Positions 47,486 through 58,163 of a stretch of 64,000 bases of DNA are shown piece by piece (position 1 is the stretch's first letter; every line of letters begins with the position of its first letter). Source of the stretch: Paraburkholderia terricola (lineage in GTDB: Bacteria; Pseudomonadota; Gammaproteobacteria; Burkholderiales; Burkholderiaceae). A program made the position numbers and the translations under genes. Where the stretch lies: positions 97,038 to 161,037 of the forward strand of contig NZ_FRAB01000015.1 in NCBI RefSeq assembly GCF_900142195.1, read 5' to 3'. The notes beneath the pieces were generated by a model, which made no database searches, was not told the origin of the DNA, and was given only the letters and a program-made list of their open reading frames with translations.

Positions 47486-47599
47486 ATGATGCGTTCACGC
47501 TCCCCGCTCGATCGAAACGCGAGTCCTGCAATGCCAACCGCACTGAACGGCGGCGACCCCCGGCGAGGCGCGCTAAAGCCGGCGCGTTTTTCACGCTGA
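47486..47599 (+). promoter_or_regulatory. Possible leuA leader peptide and attenuator
   Basis: An open frame of 37 codons begins with two ATGs at the predicted transcription start (47486), so it would be leaderless. Near its end GCGCGC (47568-47573) pairs with GCGCGT (47582-47587), followed by TTTTT (47587-47591): a terminator-like hairpin. CCGGC (47560-47564) can instead pair with GCCGG (47578-47582), excluding the terminator. The peptide has only three Leu codons, one of them the rare CTA, so the case is suggestive. Confidence 0.35.
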
Positions 47600-47714
47600 T
47601 CGTTTTTCGCCTTCCGTCCGCCTCGTCCGCGATACAAGCGTCGCCAGCGGTGGCGCAAACGCCAGATTCCACTCTTCCATTCCCACAATTGAACGACTCC
47701 CGAGGAGCCCAGAG

Positions 47715-49262
47715 ATGTCCGACAAACTGATCATATTCGACACGACCTTGCGCGACGGCGAACAATCGCCCGGCGCGTCGATGACGAAGGAAGAAAAAAT
47801 CCGGATCGCGAAGCAACTGGAACGGATGAAAGTGGACGTGATCGAAGCGGGCTTCGCGGCCAGTTCGAACGGCGACTTCGATTCGATCCACACGATCGCC
47901 GGCCTCATCAAGGACAGCACGATCTGTTCGCTCGCACGGGCGAACGACAAGGACATTCAGCGCGCCGCCGACGCGCTCAAGCCCGCCGATCGTTTCCGCA
48001 TCCACACGTTCATCGCAACGTCGCCGCTGCACATGGAAAAGAAGCTGCGCATGACGCCGGACCAGGTGTTCGAACAGGCGAAGCTGGCGGTGCGTTTCGG
48101 CCGCAAGTTCACGGACGACGTCGAGTTCTCGCCGGAAGACGGCAGCCGCTCCGACATGGACTTCCTGTGCCGGGTGCTAGAAGCGGTGATCGCCGAAGGC
48201 GCAACCACCATCAACATCGCGGATACGGTCGGCTATGGCGTGCCGGAACTGTACGGCCAGCTCGTCAAGACGCTGCGCGAACGCATTCCGAACTCGCATA
48301 AGGCTGTGTTCTCGGTGCATTGCCATAACGACCTCGGCATGGCGGTGGCGAACTCGCTGGCCGGCGTGAAGATCGGCGGCGCGCGTCAGGTGGAATGCAC
48401 GATCAACGGTCTCGGCGAGCGCGCGGGCAACACGTCGCTCGAGGAAATCGTGATGGCGGTGAAAACGCGCAAGGATTATTTCGGCCTCGAACTCGGTCTC
48501 GATACGACGCAGATCGTGCCGGCCTCGAAGCTGGTGTCGCAGATCACGGGTTTCGTCGTGCAGCCGAACAAGGCCGTGGTCGGAGCGAATGCGTTCGCGC
48601 ATGCTTCGGGCATCCATCAGGACGGCGTGCTGAAGGCGCGCGACACGTACGAAATCATGCGTGCCGAAGACGTGGGCTGGAGCGCGAACAAGATCGTGCT
48701 CGGCAAGCTGTCGGGCCGCAATGCGTTCAAGCAGCGCTTGCAGGAACTGGGCATCGCGCTCGACAGCGAAGGCGAATTGAACACGGCGTTCGCGCGTTTC
48801 AAGGAACTGGCCGACCGCAAGTCGGAAATCTTCGACGAGGACATCATCGCGATCGTGACCGAAGAGTCCGCCGAAGCACAGGAAAAGGAGCACTACAAGT
48901 TCCTGTCGCTGTCGCAGCATTCGGAAACTGGTGAGCAGCCGCACGCGAAGATCGTCTTTTCGGTGGAAGGCAAGGAAGTCACCGGCGAGGCGCGCGGCAA
49001 CGGTCCGGTGGACGCCACGCTCAATGCGATCGAAACGGAAGTGGGCAGCGGTTCCGAGTTGCTGCTGTACTCGGTGAACGCGATCACCACCGGCACGCAG
49101 GCGCAAGGCGAAGTGACCGTGCGCCTGTCGAAGAGCGGACGCATCGTCAACGGCGTGGGTACGGATCCGGATATCGTCGCGGCTTCCGCGAAGGCGTATA
49201 TCTCGGCACTCAACAAACTGTATTCGAACGTGGATAAACTGAATCCGCAACGCTCGGAGTGA
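47715..49262 (+). CDS. leuA: 2-Isopropylmalate synthase
   Basis: 515 aa, with AGGAG before ATG. It has the metal and substrate motifs [20 protein letters not shown] and [20 protein letters not shown] (HxH), [17 protein letters not shown], and a complete C-terminal LeuA allosteric dimer domain (about 390-515) for leucine feedback. It is the first committed step of leucine synthesis. Confidence 0.97.
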   Translation: MSDKLIIFDTTLRDGEQSPGASMTKEEKIRIAKQLERMKVDVIEAGFAASSNGDFDSIHTIAGLIKDSTICSLARANDKDIQRAADALKPADRFRIHTFIATSPLHMEKKLRMTPDQVFEQAKLAVRFGRKFTDDVEFSPEDGSRSDMDFLCRVLEAVIAEGATTINIADTVGYGVPELYGQLVKTLRERIPNSHKAVFSVHCHNDLGMAVANSLAGVKIGGARQVECTINGLGERAGNTSLEEIVMAVKTRKDYFGLELGLDTTQIVPASKLVSQITGFVVQPNKAVVGANAFAHASGIHQDGVLKARDTYEIMRAEDVGWSANKIVLGKLSGRNAFKQRLQELGIALDSEGELNTAFARFKELADRKSEIFDEDIIAIVTEESAEAQEKEHYKFLSLSQHSETGEQPHAKIVFSVEGKEVTGEARGNGPVDATLNAIETEVGSGSELLLYSVNAITTGTQAQGEVTVRLSKSGRIVNGVGTDPDIVAASAKAYISALNKLYSNVDKLNPQRSE

Positions 49263-49308
49263 TCTGAGGGCCGCGTGTGGATCGCGTGGTTTCCGATCCG
49301 TATTAGTC

Positions 49309-49344
49309 AAAGCCCCGCGCCGTCAAACAGGCGCGGGGCTTTTT
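49309..49344 (+). terminator. Intrinsic terminator after leuA
   Basis: AAAGCCCCGCGCC pairs with GGCGCGGGGCTTT across an 8-nt loop and ends in a T-run. It separates leuA from the convergent SulP gene. Confidence 0.92.
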
Positions 49345-49369
49345 CACTTGAAGGCGGACGTCGCGCGCG

Positions 49370-50953
49370 TTACTCCGTCGCTGCTCGCCGCATCGACCAC
49401 CCGCGCGCCGCGCGTGCCTGCGTCCGCACCTGATGCCGCACTTCCACGGCGATTCCGCGCGGCGGCGCTTCTTCAGCGAACGTGTCGAGCAACTCGCGCA
49501 CATCGTGATCGACGAAGTCAGCGCGCGTCGCGTCGACGATCAGGGTCGCGCCATCGGGAATCTGCTGCAGATAGTGCTTGAGCGGCACCTTGGCGAGAAA
49601 CGACACGTCCTTGCGGAAGGTCAGCAAATAGTGATCGCCGTGCTGCGCGAGCACGATCGGGCTGCGCAGGTTCGCGTACAGCGCGAGCAGCACGCTGCAC
49701 AGCACGCCGAGCACGATACCGATCAGCAGATCGGTCATGAGCACGCCGGCCAGCGTCACGATGAACGGCACGAACGGCGCAAAGCCTTGCTTCGCGATGG
49801 CGACGAACAGCGACGGCTTGGCGAGCTTCAGTCCCGTGAAGATCAGGATCGCCGCGAGGCAGGCCAGCGGAATCAGGTTGATGACGCTGGTGAGCGCAAA
49901 CACGCTGACGAGCAGCAACACGCCGTGGATGATCGCCGAAAGCCGGCTTTGCGCACCCGCATACACGTTGGCCGAACTGCGCACGATCACCGCGGTGATC
50001 GGCAAGCCGCCGATTGCGCCGGCGATCAGATTGCCCACGCCTTGCGCCTTCAGTTCGCGATCCGGCGCGGCCGGCTGTCGCTCGGGATCGATCTGTTCGA
50101 CGGCTTCGAGGCTCAACAGGGTTTCGAGACTCGCGACGATCGCCAACGTGATGGCGACACGCCAAACATCGGGATTGACGAGTTGCGCGAAATGCGGGCC
50201 GAAGTCCGCCCATTCGAGCGCGACCTGCAATGCGGCGAACGATTCCAGCGGCGGCAGCGCGACGCGATGTTCGGCGGGCGGCGCGAGCGACGGCGCCAGC
50301 AGGCCGAGCAGCAAGGTCGCGCCGATGCCGAGCAGCACCACCGCGAGCGGCGCGGGCACGAGGCGCACCACGGCGAAGCGGCGCATTGCACGCGTTTCCC
50401 AGCCGACCAGAATCGCCAGCGACAGCAACGTGATGAAGCACGCCGCGAGCGAGATCGTGCCGAACGGCGTCATCATCGTGCCGGGGGCCACCGCTGCCGC
50501 CGCTGGGGAGCCGGCAGCAGCGGAGGTGCCGAAGAGGCCGAGCGCAAGCGGAAACTGCTTGATGATCAGCAATATGCCGATCGCCGCGAGCATGCCCTTG
50601 ATGACCGGCGACGGCACATACGCGGCAAACCGGCCGGCCTTGAGCATGCCGAAGCCGAACTGGATCATGCCGGAGAGCAGCACCGCGGCGAGGAAAGCGG
50701 GGAAGCTGCCGAGCTGCGCGATGCCGTCGACGACGATCACGACGAGGCCCGCAGCCGGTCCGCTCACGCTCAGGCGCGAGCCGCTCAGTACGGCGACCAC
50801 CAGCCCGCCGACGATGCCCGATACGAGCCCGGCGAACGGCTCGACGCCCGACGCATTGGCGATGCCGAGGCACAGCGGCAGCGCCACGAAAAATACGACG
50901 ATGCCCGCGAGCAGGTCGCGCTGAAACGTAGAGAAGAAAGCTCGAAGGTTCAT
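49370..50953 (-). CDS. SulP-family anion transporter (SLC26-like)
   Basis: 527 aa from ATG 50953. It opens MNLRAFFSTFQRDLLAGIVV, followed by FFVALPLCLGIANASGVEPF and about 12 membrane helices. A shortened STAS-like region lies at about 430-515 (VPLKHYLQQIPDGATLIVDA). SulP proteins carry sulfate, bicarbonate or other anions. The beta-carbonic anhydrase gene 87 bp upstream suggests bicarbonate here. The C-terminal tail is Arg/Ala-rich. Confidence 0.9.
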   Translation of the reverse strand: MNLRAFFSTFQRDLLAGIVVFFVALPLCLGIANASGVEPFAGLVSGIVGGLVVAVLSGSRLSVSGPAAGLVVIVVDGIAQLGSFPAFLAAVLLSGMIQFGFGMLKAGRFAAYVPSPVIKGMLAAIGILLIIKQFPLALGLFGTSAAAGSPAAAAVAPGTMMTPFGTISLAACFITLLSLAILVGWETRAMRRFAVVRLVPAPLAVVLLGIGATLLLGLLAPSLAPPAEHRVALPPLESFAALQVALEWADFGPHFAQLVNPDVWRVAITLAIVASLETLLSLEAVEQIDPERQPAAPDRELKAQGVGNLIAGAIGGLPITAVIVRSSANVYAGAQSRLSAIIHGVLLLVSVFALTSVINLIPLACLAAILIFTGLKLAKPSLFVAIAKQGFAPFVPFIVTLAGVLMTDLLIGIVLGVLCSVLLALYANLRSPIVLAQHGDHYLLTFRKDVSFLAKVPLKHYLQQIPDGATLIVDATRADFVDHDVRELLDTFAEEAPPRGIAVEVRHQVRTQARAARGWSMRRAATE

Positions 50954-51040
50954 GGTGTCCGTGCGGTAATGGGGTAGAGCCCGGCGCGCCCCTTGGATCG
51001 GGGGCGGCACCGGTGCGGAAAAGGCGGTGAACTCCGCGGA

Positions 51041-51676
51041 TTACGCGGCGCTATGCGCGGCTGTCGTGCAGGTCATCGCATCGTCGGCTTCGTAGCCGGA
51101 TGTGAGCACCTTGATGCGGCCGTCCTCCAGCGCGAAGATCCAGCCGTGCACGAGCGGCGCGGGGTCGGCTTGCTGCACGATCGGGCTCGCGCGCAACTGG
51201 CGTACCTGTTCGAGCACGTTCAGTTCCGCGAGGCGGTCGACACGCTCGCGCTCGCTGGGGTGCGCATCCAGTTCCTCGCGATGCGTCCTCGCGAGCGCGC
51301 ACAGCGGCGCGATGCGCCGGTTCACATGCGGCAGGCTCGGCTCCGGCGGCAGCAGCGAGGCGCGCACGCCGCCGCATCCGTAGTGTCCGCAGACGATCAC
51401 GTGGCCGACCTTGAGGACGCGCACGGCGTATTCGAGGACGCTTCCGGAGTTGTCGTCGTCGGGATCGAAGAGATTGGCGATGTTGCGGTGGACGAACAGG
51501 TCGCCCGGTTCGCAGTGGGTGATGGTTTCGGCGGGCACGCGGCTGTCCGAGCAGCCGATCCACAGCACGTGCGGATTCTGGCCTTGCACCAGATCACGGA
51601 AAAACTGAGGGTTGCGCGCGGCGGTTTCATGCGCCCATGCGACGTTGGCGACCAGCAGGCGTTTGGGACGGTTCAT
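51041..51676 (-). CDS. can: Beta-class carbonic anhydrase
   Basis: 211 aa. Zinc ligands Cys42, His98 and Cys101, with the Asp44-Arg46 pair, appear in GCSDSRVPAE and CGHYGCGGVRA. It interconverts CO2 and bicarbonate in the cytoplasm. It is the first gene of the pair with the SulP transporter. The 51677-51916 interval upstream contains an AT-rich promoter-like part and the terminator of the next operon. Confidence 0.96.
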   Translation of the reverse strand: MNRPKRLLVANVAWAHETAARNPQFFRDLVQGQNPHVLWIGCSDSRVPAETITHCEPGDLFVHRNIANLFDPDDDNSGSVLEYAVRVLKVGHVIVCGHYGCGGVRASLLPPEPSLPHVNRRIAPLCALARTHREELDAHPSERERVDRLAELNVLEQVRQLRASPIVQQADPAPLVHGWIFALEDGRIKVLTSGYEADDAMTCTTAAHSAA

Positions 51677-51843
51677 CGGTTAGCGGCTCCGTAAGTGGGG
51701 CGCATCGATTCGAGGGCGAGTCCGCGGTTGCGCCCGGGCAATGCCGGGACTGGACTGCCACCGATTCAATGCTTACGAAAGCCTTTCTATCAAAAAAATA
51801 ATCCTCTGTGCGCGAAAAAAATTCGTTGCGATGCGCGGCGAAT

Positions 51844-51872
51844 AAAAAAATGCCGCCTGGGGAGGCGGCATT
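51844..51872 (-). terminator. Terminator of the small lipoprotein gene
   Basis: AATGCCGCC and GGCGGCATT pair (51849-51872), with an A-run on the plus strand (51844-51850) that reads as a T-run on the minus strand. It lies 45 bp after the lipoprotein stop. Confidence 0.85.
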
Positions 51873-51916
51873 CGCACAAAGATGCGCAGCGCGTCAAAGT
51901 GGCTTGAAACGCAGGT

Positions 51917-52468
51917 TCAAAAAAGATTGCGGCGATTAGGATCGTGCAACGGATCCGGCGTTTTCTGCGTGAGCCGCACGATGCCCTGGTCGTCGAAATA
52001 AAAGCTGTACATCATGTACCAGACATTGTCTTCCAGATAGCGGTAGGTCCAGACCTCGCGCTTCATGAGCGGGAAGTAGGCGGTTTCGACCGGGCGGCCG
52101 AAGTTCACCAGCACGTCGCTCTTGGTCCACTTGCCGATTTCCGCGCGATAGAACTCGTTGGGCTGCAGCACCTGGCGCACGCTGACGATCTTGCCCGTGG
52201 CGTCGATGTCGGCGGCGGTGGTGGTTTCGCCCATCGGCTGCGTGGGCCACATGAGCCGTTTGCCGCCGTTCGGCAAGTCGTAGCTCTCGCGCGGCGGACC
52301 GAGACGGGCGACGATGGTCGATGCGTCCGCTCCTTGCTGAAATTGCTGCCACGGCTGCGCGCAGCCCGCGAGCGCCAGCGCGCTCAGGCAGACGAGCGCC
52401 GCGCGGCGCACGCGTGCGGCGGCCGTCGCTCCGATCGAGTCCGCCGTGAAGTGGTGGCGGTTGAACAT
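51917..52468 (-). CDS. Small lipoprotein, SmpA/OmlA-like
   Basis: 183 aa from ATG 52468 with a GGAGG site. The signal peptide ends in the lipobox LALAGC (Cys about 36). The mature part (QFQQGADASTIVARLGPPRE, later WTKSDVLVNFGRPVETAY) contains two copies of a small motif akin to the BamE/SmpA repeat (G-x-T/D-x-V-xx-xGxP). It is likely outer-membrane anchored; a role in envelope assembly is a guess. Confidence 0.75.
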   Translation of the reverse strand: MFNRHHFTADSIGATAAARVRRAALVCLSALALAGCAQPWQQFQQGADASTIVARLGPPRESYDLPNGGKRLMWPTQPMGETTTAADIDATGKIVSVRQVLQPNEFYRAEIGKWTKSDVLVNFGRPVETAYFPLMKREVWTYRYLEDNVWYMMYSFYFDDQGIVRLTQKTPDPLHDPNRRNLF

Positions 52469-52659
52469 GGATTCCTCCGATGGCGTGTTAGTGGCGGTTT
52501 TTATCATCGAGACGCATTATTTTGACACGCGCCGCGGCGAAAGACCGGCACGTCATTCGCCGCCGGCGGGTAGGCACGATAACGGATTCGCCGGCTTGCT
52601 TATTCCATCTTGCCCGCCCTATGATCCGCGCTTCGACGTTTTCGAGCGGGGCAATCACG

Positions 52660-53976
52660 ATGGCGAAGTGGCAACGGGCGGCAGCAACGCTGGCGGCGAT
52701 GATGGTGGCTGCCGCGGCTTATGCAGCGGGCGAAACCGCGGTCAATCCGGCAGGCAAGCCGGTGGGCAACCCGGCGAGCAAGGCCACGGGGGCGCCGATC
52801 CAGTTGGCGCTGATCGAAGGCATGTCCGGCCCGTTCGCGAACGCGGGCGCCGCGGTGGAGCGCAACCTGCGATACGGCGTCGAACAGGTGAACGCGCGTG
52901 GCGGCGTGACGCTCGCCGACGGCGCGCATCCGTTCGAACTGGTGGTGTTCGACAGCAAGGGCAGCGCCGAAGAGGCGCTCACGCAACTGCGCGCGGCCGC
53001 CGACCGCCGCATCGGCTACGTCATGCAAGGCAACAGTTCGGCTGTCGCCGCCGCGCTGATCGGCGCGATCGACAAGCACAACAGCCGCGAGCCGGGCAAC
53101 CGCGAACTGTTCCTCAATTATTCCGCCGACGACCCCGCGTTGACCAACGCCAATTGCAGTTTCTGGCACTTTCGCTTCGACGCGCATGCGGGCATGCGCA
53201 TGGACGCGCTGGCCGACGTGATCCAGCGCGACAAGGCGGTGAAGAAGGTTTATCTGCTGAACCAGGATTACAGCTTCGGTCACGACGTGAGCAGCCTCGC
53301 GCGTTCGACGCTGGCGGTGAAGCGTCCGGACATCGCGGTGGTCGGCGACGAATTCCATCCGATCGGACGCGTGAAGGACTTCGCGCCGTACATCGCCAAG
53401 ATCCGCGCGAGCGGGGCGGACGCGGTCGTCACGGGCAATTGGGGCAACGATCTCACGCTGCTCGTCAAGGCGGCGAGGGAGCAGGGGCTCGATACGAAGT
53501 TCTACACGTTCTACGGCAATAGTCTCGGCGCGCCCGCCGCGCTGGGCGACGCCGGGGTCGGGCACGTGATCGCGGTCGCCGACTGGCATCCGAACGCTGG
53601 CGGCGCGGCCTCGGACGCCTGGTACGCCGCGTTTCGAACCCGTTTCCCGGCGGCGCAGGACGATTACCCGGTGCTGCGCATGGCGTCGATGATCGAAACC
53701 CTGGCCGCCGCCATGAAGCGCGCCGGGAGTGCCGACCCGACGGCCGTCGCTCGCGCGCTCGAAGGGATCAGGTTCGACAACGGCTTCCATCCATCGTGGA
53801 TGCGCGCGGACGACCATCAACTCATCCAGCCCCTTTACGTGATGGAAATGGACAAGGCCGGCAAGCCGGGGGTGCGTTTCGATAACGAAGGGTCCGGTTA
53901 TGGCTTCCGCACGGTGCTCGCGTTGTCCTCCGAGCGCACCGTGCCGCCGACCGTTTGCAGGATGAAACGTCCGTGA
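52660..53976 (+). CDS. Periplasmic substrate-binding protein, Leu/Ile/Val type
   Basis: 438 aa from ATG 52660, the codon that gives a clean Sec signal ([20 protein letters not shown], cleaved near AYAAG). The mature part has the Peripla_BP_6 fold with [20 protein letters not shown] at the start and [14 protein letters not shown] in the second lobe. No permease or ATPase genes are adjacent, so the protein either partners with a distant transporter or acts as a sensor. Ligand unknown. Confidence 0.85.
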   Translation: MAKWQRAAATLAAMMVAAAAYAAGETAVNPAGKPVGNPASKATGAPIQLALIEGMSGPFANAGAAVERNLRYGVEQVNARGGVTLADGAHPFELVVFDSKGSAEEALTQLRAAADRRIGYVMQGNSSAVAAALIGAIDKHNSREPGNRELFLNYSADDPALTNANCSFWHFRFDAHAGMRMDALADVIQRDKAVKKVYLLNQDYSFGHDVSSLARSTLAVKRPDIAVVGDEFHPIGRVKDFAPYIAKIRASGADAVVTGNWGNDLTLLVKAAREQGLDTKFYTFYGNSLGAPAALGDAGVGHVIAVADWHPNAGGAASDAWYAAFRTRFPAAQDDYPVLRMASMIETLAAAMKRAGSADPTAVARALEGIRFDNGFHPSWMRADDHQLIQPLYVMEMDKAGKPGVRFDNEGSGYGFRTVLALSSERTVPPTVCRMKRP

Positions 53977-54049
53977 AACCCCTCGTCGGCAACGGCGAAA
54001 AGTTCATGATCCGGCCCGGCACAGCGGGGTTCGCGGCCTGATGGGGCTG

Positions 54050-54058
54050 TGCTACAAT
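54050..54058 (+). promoter_or_regulatory. Extended -10 promoter of rpsO
   Basis: TGCTACAAT, an extended -10 box, stands about 100 bp before the rpsO ATG. No strong -35 is apparent. Confidence 0.5.
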
Positions 54059-54154
54059 ACGCGTCCCGTTGTGATAGCGGCTTCAATGCACACGGGTAAC
54101 CCACGGCACGGCCTTTCTTCCGTGACCGCCTGTCTAGTTCTCAAGGAAATCGAT

Positions 54155-54427
54155 ATGTCCGCAGTTGAAACAAGCAAGAAGTCCGAAGTCGTCGCGCAAT
54201 TCGCACGCGCAGCTAACGACACCGGCTCCCCCGAAGTTCAGGTCGCGCTGCTCACGACCCGCATCAACGAACTGACCGTTCACTTCAAGGCACACGCGAA
54301 AGATCACCACAGCCGCCGCGGTCTGCTGCGCATGGTGAGCCGCCGTCGCAAGCTGCTCGACTACCTGAAAGGTAAGGACGCGGATCGTTACCGCGCACTG
54401 ATCGAAAAGCTGGGTCTGCGTAAGTAA
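54155..54427 (+). CDS. rpsO: Ribosomal protein uS15
   Basis: 90 aa from ATG 54155 (site AAGGAA), one residue longer than the E. coli protein. It has [20 protein letters not shown], the [20 protein letters not shown] rRNA-binding segment and a LIEKLGLRK end. It binds 16S rRNA in the platform. It is followed by a terminator, then pnp, the usual partner. Confidence 0.97.
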   Translation: MSAVETSKKSEVVAQFARAANDTGSPEVQVALLTTRINELTVHFKAHAKDHHSRRGLLRMVSRRRKLLDYLKGKDADRYRALIEKLGLRK

Positions 54428-54447
54428 TCGGCCGGTCGTTCAGCAAG

Positions 54448-54486
54448 ATGCCTGTGTCAGTTCCACTGATGCAGGCATTTTGTTTT
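54448..54486 (+). terminator. Intrinsic terminator after rpsO
   Basis: A 13-bp imperfect stem (ATGCCTG and TCAG with CTGA and CAGGCAT) closes a short loop and ends TTTTG. In this organism it would limit read-through into pnp. Confidence 0.85.
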
Positions 54487-54622
54487 TGCACGGTGCGCTT
54501 CATGTGACGCGCGCCCTCCGTTTTCCGCGGCAGCGTGTTGATTCATGCGGCGGGGAGCGGAAAAAAGTAGTAAAAAAAGCAGCAAAAGAGAAACATGGCC
54601 GGGCTTCAGGGCGGAGCTTTGT

Positions 54623-54678
54623 GTCATTCCAGCGGTTCGCGCGCGTACTCGAAGTAGGGCGTGGTTCTCTGGAATGGC
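54623..54678 (+). other. Long hairpin in the pnp leader
   Basis: GTCATTCCAG (54623-54632) pairs with CTGGAATGGC (54669-54678, one G-U), and an inner TACT-CGA-AGTA can stack within. It lies 84 bp before the pnp ATG. A long stem in this position is the RNase III/PNPase autoregulation site in E. coli. The rest of the 54428-54762 gap holds the rpsO terminator and an A-rich stretch. Confidence 0.5.
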
Positions 54679-54762
54679 ATAACACTACTCTTCCCATGCG
54701 GCGCCGGTCCTGGCGTTGCCGCGCCGCTTCTGGTCCGCGCGGCGTAACGATGAGGAAAAGCA

Positions 54763-56910
54763 ATGACTATGTTCAATAAGATCGTCAAAGAGTTTAAGTG
54801 GGGACAACATAACGTTCGCCTCGAGACGGGCGAAATCGCTCGCCAGGCGAGCGGTGCGGTGATCGTCGATGTCGAGGACACCGTCGTGCTGGCCACCGTG
54901 GTCGGTGCCAAGACCGCCAAGCCGGGCCAGGACTTCTTCCCGCTGACCGTCGACTACCTCGAAAAGACCTACGCCGCCGGCAAGATCCCGGGCGGCTTCT
55001 TCCGCCGCGAAGGCCGTCCGTCGGAAGGCGAAACGCTGATTTCGCGCCTGATCGACCGCCCGCTGCGTCCGCTGTTCCCGGAAGGCTTCTACAACGAAGT
55101 CCAGGTCGTGATCCACGTCCTGTCGCTGAACCCCGAAATTCCCGCCGACATCCCCGCGCTGATCGGCGCGTCGGCGGCGCTCGCCGTCTCCGGTCTGCCG
55201 TTCAACGGCCCGGTCGGCGCGGCACGCGTGGCCTACATCAACAACGAATACGTGTTGAATCCGACGCGTCCGCAAATGAAGGAATCGGCGCTCGACCTGA
55301 TCGTCGCCGGTACGGAACGCGCGGTGCTGATGGTGGAGTCGGAAGCGCAGCAGCTGACCGAAGAAGTGATGCTCGGCGCCGTGGTGTTCGGCCATGAGCA
55401 AATGCAGATCGCGATCGACGCGATTCATGACCTGGTCCGTGAAGGCGGCAAGCCGGAATGGGATTGGCAACCGGCGGCAAAGAACGAACCGCTGATCGCA
55501 CGCGTGACGGAACTGGCGCAAGCCGATCTGCTCGCCGCTTATCAGATCCGCGACAAACAGGCCCGTTCGGCCAAGCTGAAGGAAATCTACGCGGCGACGT
55601 CGGCCCGGCTGGAAGAAGAAGCCTCGGCAAGCGGCATCGTGGTAGCCGACAAGGCGAGCGTCGGCAACGTGCTGTTCGACATCGAAGCGAAGATCGTCCG
55701 TACGCAGATCCTGAACGGCGAGCCGCGTATCGACGGCCGCGACACGCGCACGGTGCGCCCGATCGAAATCCGTACCGGCGTGCTGCCGCGTACGCACGGT
55801 TCGGCCCTGTTCACGCGCGGCGAAACGCAGGCACTGGTGGTCGCGACGCTCGGCACGAAGGGCGACGAGCAGAACATCGACGCGCTCGAAGGCGAGTACC
55901 GCGAACGCTTCATGCTTCACTACAACATGCCTCCGTTCGCGACCGGCGAAACGGGCCGCGTCGGTTCGCCGAAACGCCGCGAAATCGGTCACGGCCGTCT
56001 CGCCAAGCGCGCGCTGGCCGCGTGCCTGCCGAGCGCCGACGAATTCGGCTACTCGATTCGCGTGGTGTCGGAAATCACGGAATCGAACGGTTCCTCGTCG
56101 ATGGCTTCGGTGTGCGGCGGCTGCCTCGCGCTGATGGACGCCGGCGTGCCGATGAAGGCGCACGTCGCGGGCATCGCGATGGGTCTGATCCTCGAAGGCA
56201 ACAAGTTTGCCGTGCTGACCGACATCCTCGGCGACGAAGACCATCTCGGTGACATGGACTTCAAGGTGGCGGGTACCGAGCAAGGCGTCACCGCGCTGCA
56301 GATGGACATCAAGATCCAGGGCATCACCAAGGAAATCATGCAGGTCGCCCTCGCGCAAGCGAAGGAAGGCCGCATGCACATTCTCGGCAAGATGACCTCG
56401 GCTGTCTCGGGCGCGAACACGCAACTGTCGGAGTTCGCACCGCGCATGATCACCATCAAGATCAATCCGGAAAAAATCCGCGACGTGATCGGCAAGGGTG
56501 GTTCGGTGATCCGCGCGCTGACCGAGGAAACCGGCACGACGATCGACATTTCGGACGACGGCGTCGTCACCATCGCCAGCACGAGCAGCGAAGGCATGGC
56601 CGAAGCGAAGAAGCGTATCGAGAACATCACGCTGGAAGTCGAAGTGGGCCAGGTGTACGAAGGCACTGTGCTCAAGCTGCTCGATTTCGGCGCGATCGTG
56701 AACATCCTGCCGGGCAAGGACGGTCTGCTGCACATCTCCGAGATCGCCAACGAGCGTATCAAGGACATCAACGACTACCTGAAGGACGGCCAGCAAGTGA
56801 AGGTCAAGGTCATCCAGACGGACGAAAAGGGCCGCGTGCGTTTGTCGGCCAAGGCGTTGCTGAACGACCCCGCATCGGGTGCGCCGCAAGGCGAGCCGAC
56901 ACCGCAGTAA
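54763..56910 (+). CDS. pnp: Polyribonucleotide nucleotidyltransferase (PNPase)
   Basis: 715 aa. Two RNase PH cores are present (with [14 protein letters not shown] early and [20 protein letters not shown] later). A KH domain ([20 protein letters not shown], about 560) and an S1 domain ([20 protein letters not shown], about 625) follow. It degrades RNA 3'-5' by phosphorolysis and is part of the degradosome. Preceded by rpsO, as in most proteobacteria. Confidence 0.98.
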   Translation: MTMFNKIVKEFKWGQHNVRLETGEIARQASGAVIVDVEDTVVLATVVGAKTAKPGQDFFPLTVDYLEKTYAAGKIPGGFFRREGRPSEGETLISRLIDRPLRPLFPEGFYNEVQVVIHVLSLNPEIPADIPALIGASAALAVSGLPFNGPVGAARVAYINNEYVLNPTRPQMKESALDLIVAGTERAVLMVESEAQQLTEEVMLGAVVFGHEQMQIAIDAIHDLVREGGKPEWDWQPAAKNEPLIARVTELAQADLLAAYQIRDKQARSAKLKEIYAATSARLEEEASASGIVVADKASVGNVLFDIEAKIVRTQILNGEPRIDGRDTRTVRPIEIRTGVLPRTHGSALFTRGETQALVVATLGTKGDEQNIDALEGEYRERFMLHYNMPPFATGETGRVGSPKRREIGHGRLAKRALAACLPSADEFGYSIRVVSEITESNGSSSMASVCGGCLALMDAGVPMKAHVAGIAMGLILEGNKFAVLTDILGDEDHLGDMDFKVAGTEQGVTALQMDIKIQGITKEIMQVALAQAKEGRMHILGKMTSAVSGANTQLSEFAPRMITIKINPEKIRDVIGKGGSVIRALTEETGTTIDISDDGVVTIASTSSEGMAEAKKRIENITLEVEVGQVYEGTVLKLLDFGAIVNILPGKDGLLHISEIANERIKDINDYLKDGQQVKVKVIQTDEKGRVRLSAKALLNDPASGAPQGEPTPQ

Positions 56911-57136
56911 TGCGGTAGCGGGACGACGGCCGGCGGCGCGAAATGCGCGCCGGCCGTTTTTCATGCAGGGTGCAGGGTGGATCGCGTTGCGCGCTGGTGC
57001 GAGCGTATGCGAAGGGGCATAAGCGGGTACTCTGTTTGCTCCGGTCGGTTCGTCGCAGGTCGGACGATTGGTCGGTAGCGCGGGCAGTTGGCACGCAGCG
57101 GGTGTGCAACGCAATCCAATCTTGGAGTTGACGCAG

Positions 57137-58153
57137 ATGAAAGCGATCGAAATCACCGAATTCGGTGCGCCGGAAGTCCTGAAGCTGGCAGAGCGGCCGA
57201 CGCCGCAGCTCAAGGCGGGCGAGGTGCTGATCAAGGTGGCGGCTTCGGGCATCAACCGGCCGGACGTGTTTCAGCGCAAGGGCGGTTATGCGCCGCCGCC
57301 GGGCGCCTCGGATCTGCCGGGGCTGGAGGTGGCGGGCGAGATCGTCGGCGGCGTGATCGATGAGAAGAACAACCCGTTCGGTCTGAAAATCGGCGATCGC
57401 GTGTGTGCGTTGCTCGCGGGCGGCGGCTATGCGGAATATGCCGCGGCTCCGTTGCCCCAGTGTCTGCCGGTGCCCGCGGGCTTGTCGGATGTCGAGGCGG
57501 CGTCGCTGCCGGAGACGTTTTTCACCGTGTGGAGCAATGTTTTCGATCGCGCCCAGCTCGGCAACGGCGAGGGCGGCGCGAACGAAACGCTGCTGGTGCA
57601 GGGCGGCTCGAGCGGCATCGGCGTGACGGCGATCCAGATCGCGCATGCGCTCGGTTTTCGCGTGTTCGCCACCGCCGGCTCGGACGAGAAGTGCCGCGCG
57701 TGTGAAGCGCTCGGCGCCGAGCGCGCGATCAACTACAAGATCGAGGATTTCGTCGAGGTCATCAAGTCGCTCACGAACGACCGCGGCGTCGACGTGATTC
57801 TCGACATGGTGGCGGGCAGTTACGTGTCGCGCGAGCTGACGGCATTGGCCGACGGCGGGCGCATCGTGCTGATCGCATTGCTGGGCGGCGCGAAGGCGGA
57901 GTTGAATCTGAACGAGGTGCTGCGCCGCCGTTTGACGGTGACCGGGTCGACACTACGTCCGCGGCCGATCGAATTCAAGGCGCGGATCGCCGCGCAACTC
58001 AAGGAGCGCGTGTGGCCGCACCTCGAGGAAGGACGCATCAAGCCCGTGGTGCATCGGGTGTTTCCGGCGGCCCAGGCGGCCGAGGCGCATGCGTTGATGG
58101 AGAGCAGCACGCACGTCGGCAAGATCATGCTGACGTGGGGTCAGGACGCTTGA
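57137..58153 (+). CDS. Quinone oxidoreductase, PIG3-like MDR family
   Basis: 338 aa from ATG 57137 with GGAG upstream; the longer ORF from 57068 is not used. Blocks are ASGINRPDVFQRKGGYAPPP, then the GGSSGIGVTAIQIAHALGFR nucleotide site and the GSTLRPRPIEFKARIA C-terminal segment typical of the PIG3/YhdH-like group. It lacks zinc ligands. It is the second such enzyme in this window and only moderately similar to the first by eye. Confidence 0.9.
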   Translation: MKAIEITEFGAPEVLKLAERPTPQLKAGEVLIKVAASGINRPDVFQRKGGYAPPPGASDLPGLEVAGEIVGGVIDEKNNPFGLKIGDRVCALLAGGGYAEYAAAPLPQCLPVPAGLSDVEAASLPETFFTVWSNVFDRAQLGNGEGGANETLLVQGGSSGIGVTAIQIAHALGFRVFATAGSDEKCRACEALGAERAINYKIEDFVEVIKSLTNDRGVDVILDMVAGSYVSRELTALADGGRIVLIALLGGAKAELNLNEVLRRRLTVTGSTLRPRPIEFKARIAAQLKERVWPHLEEGRIKPVVHRVFPAAQAAEAHALMESSTHVGKIMLTWGQDA

Positions 58154-58163
58154 CGCGGTCGGT

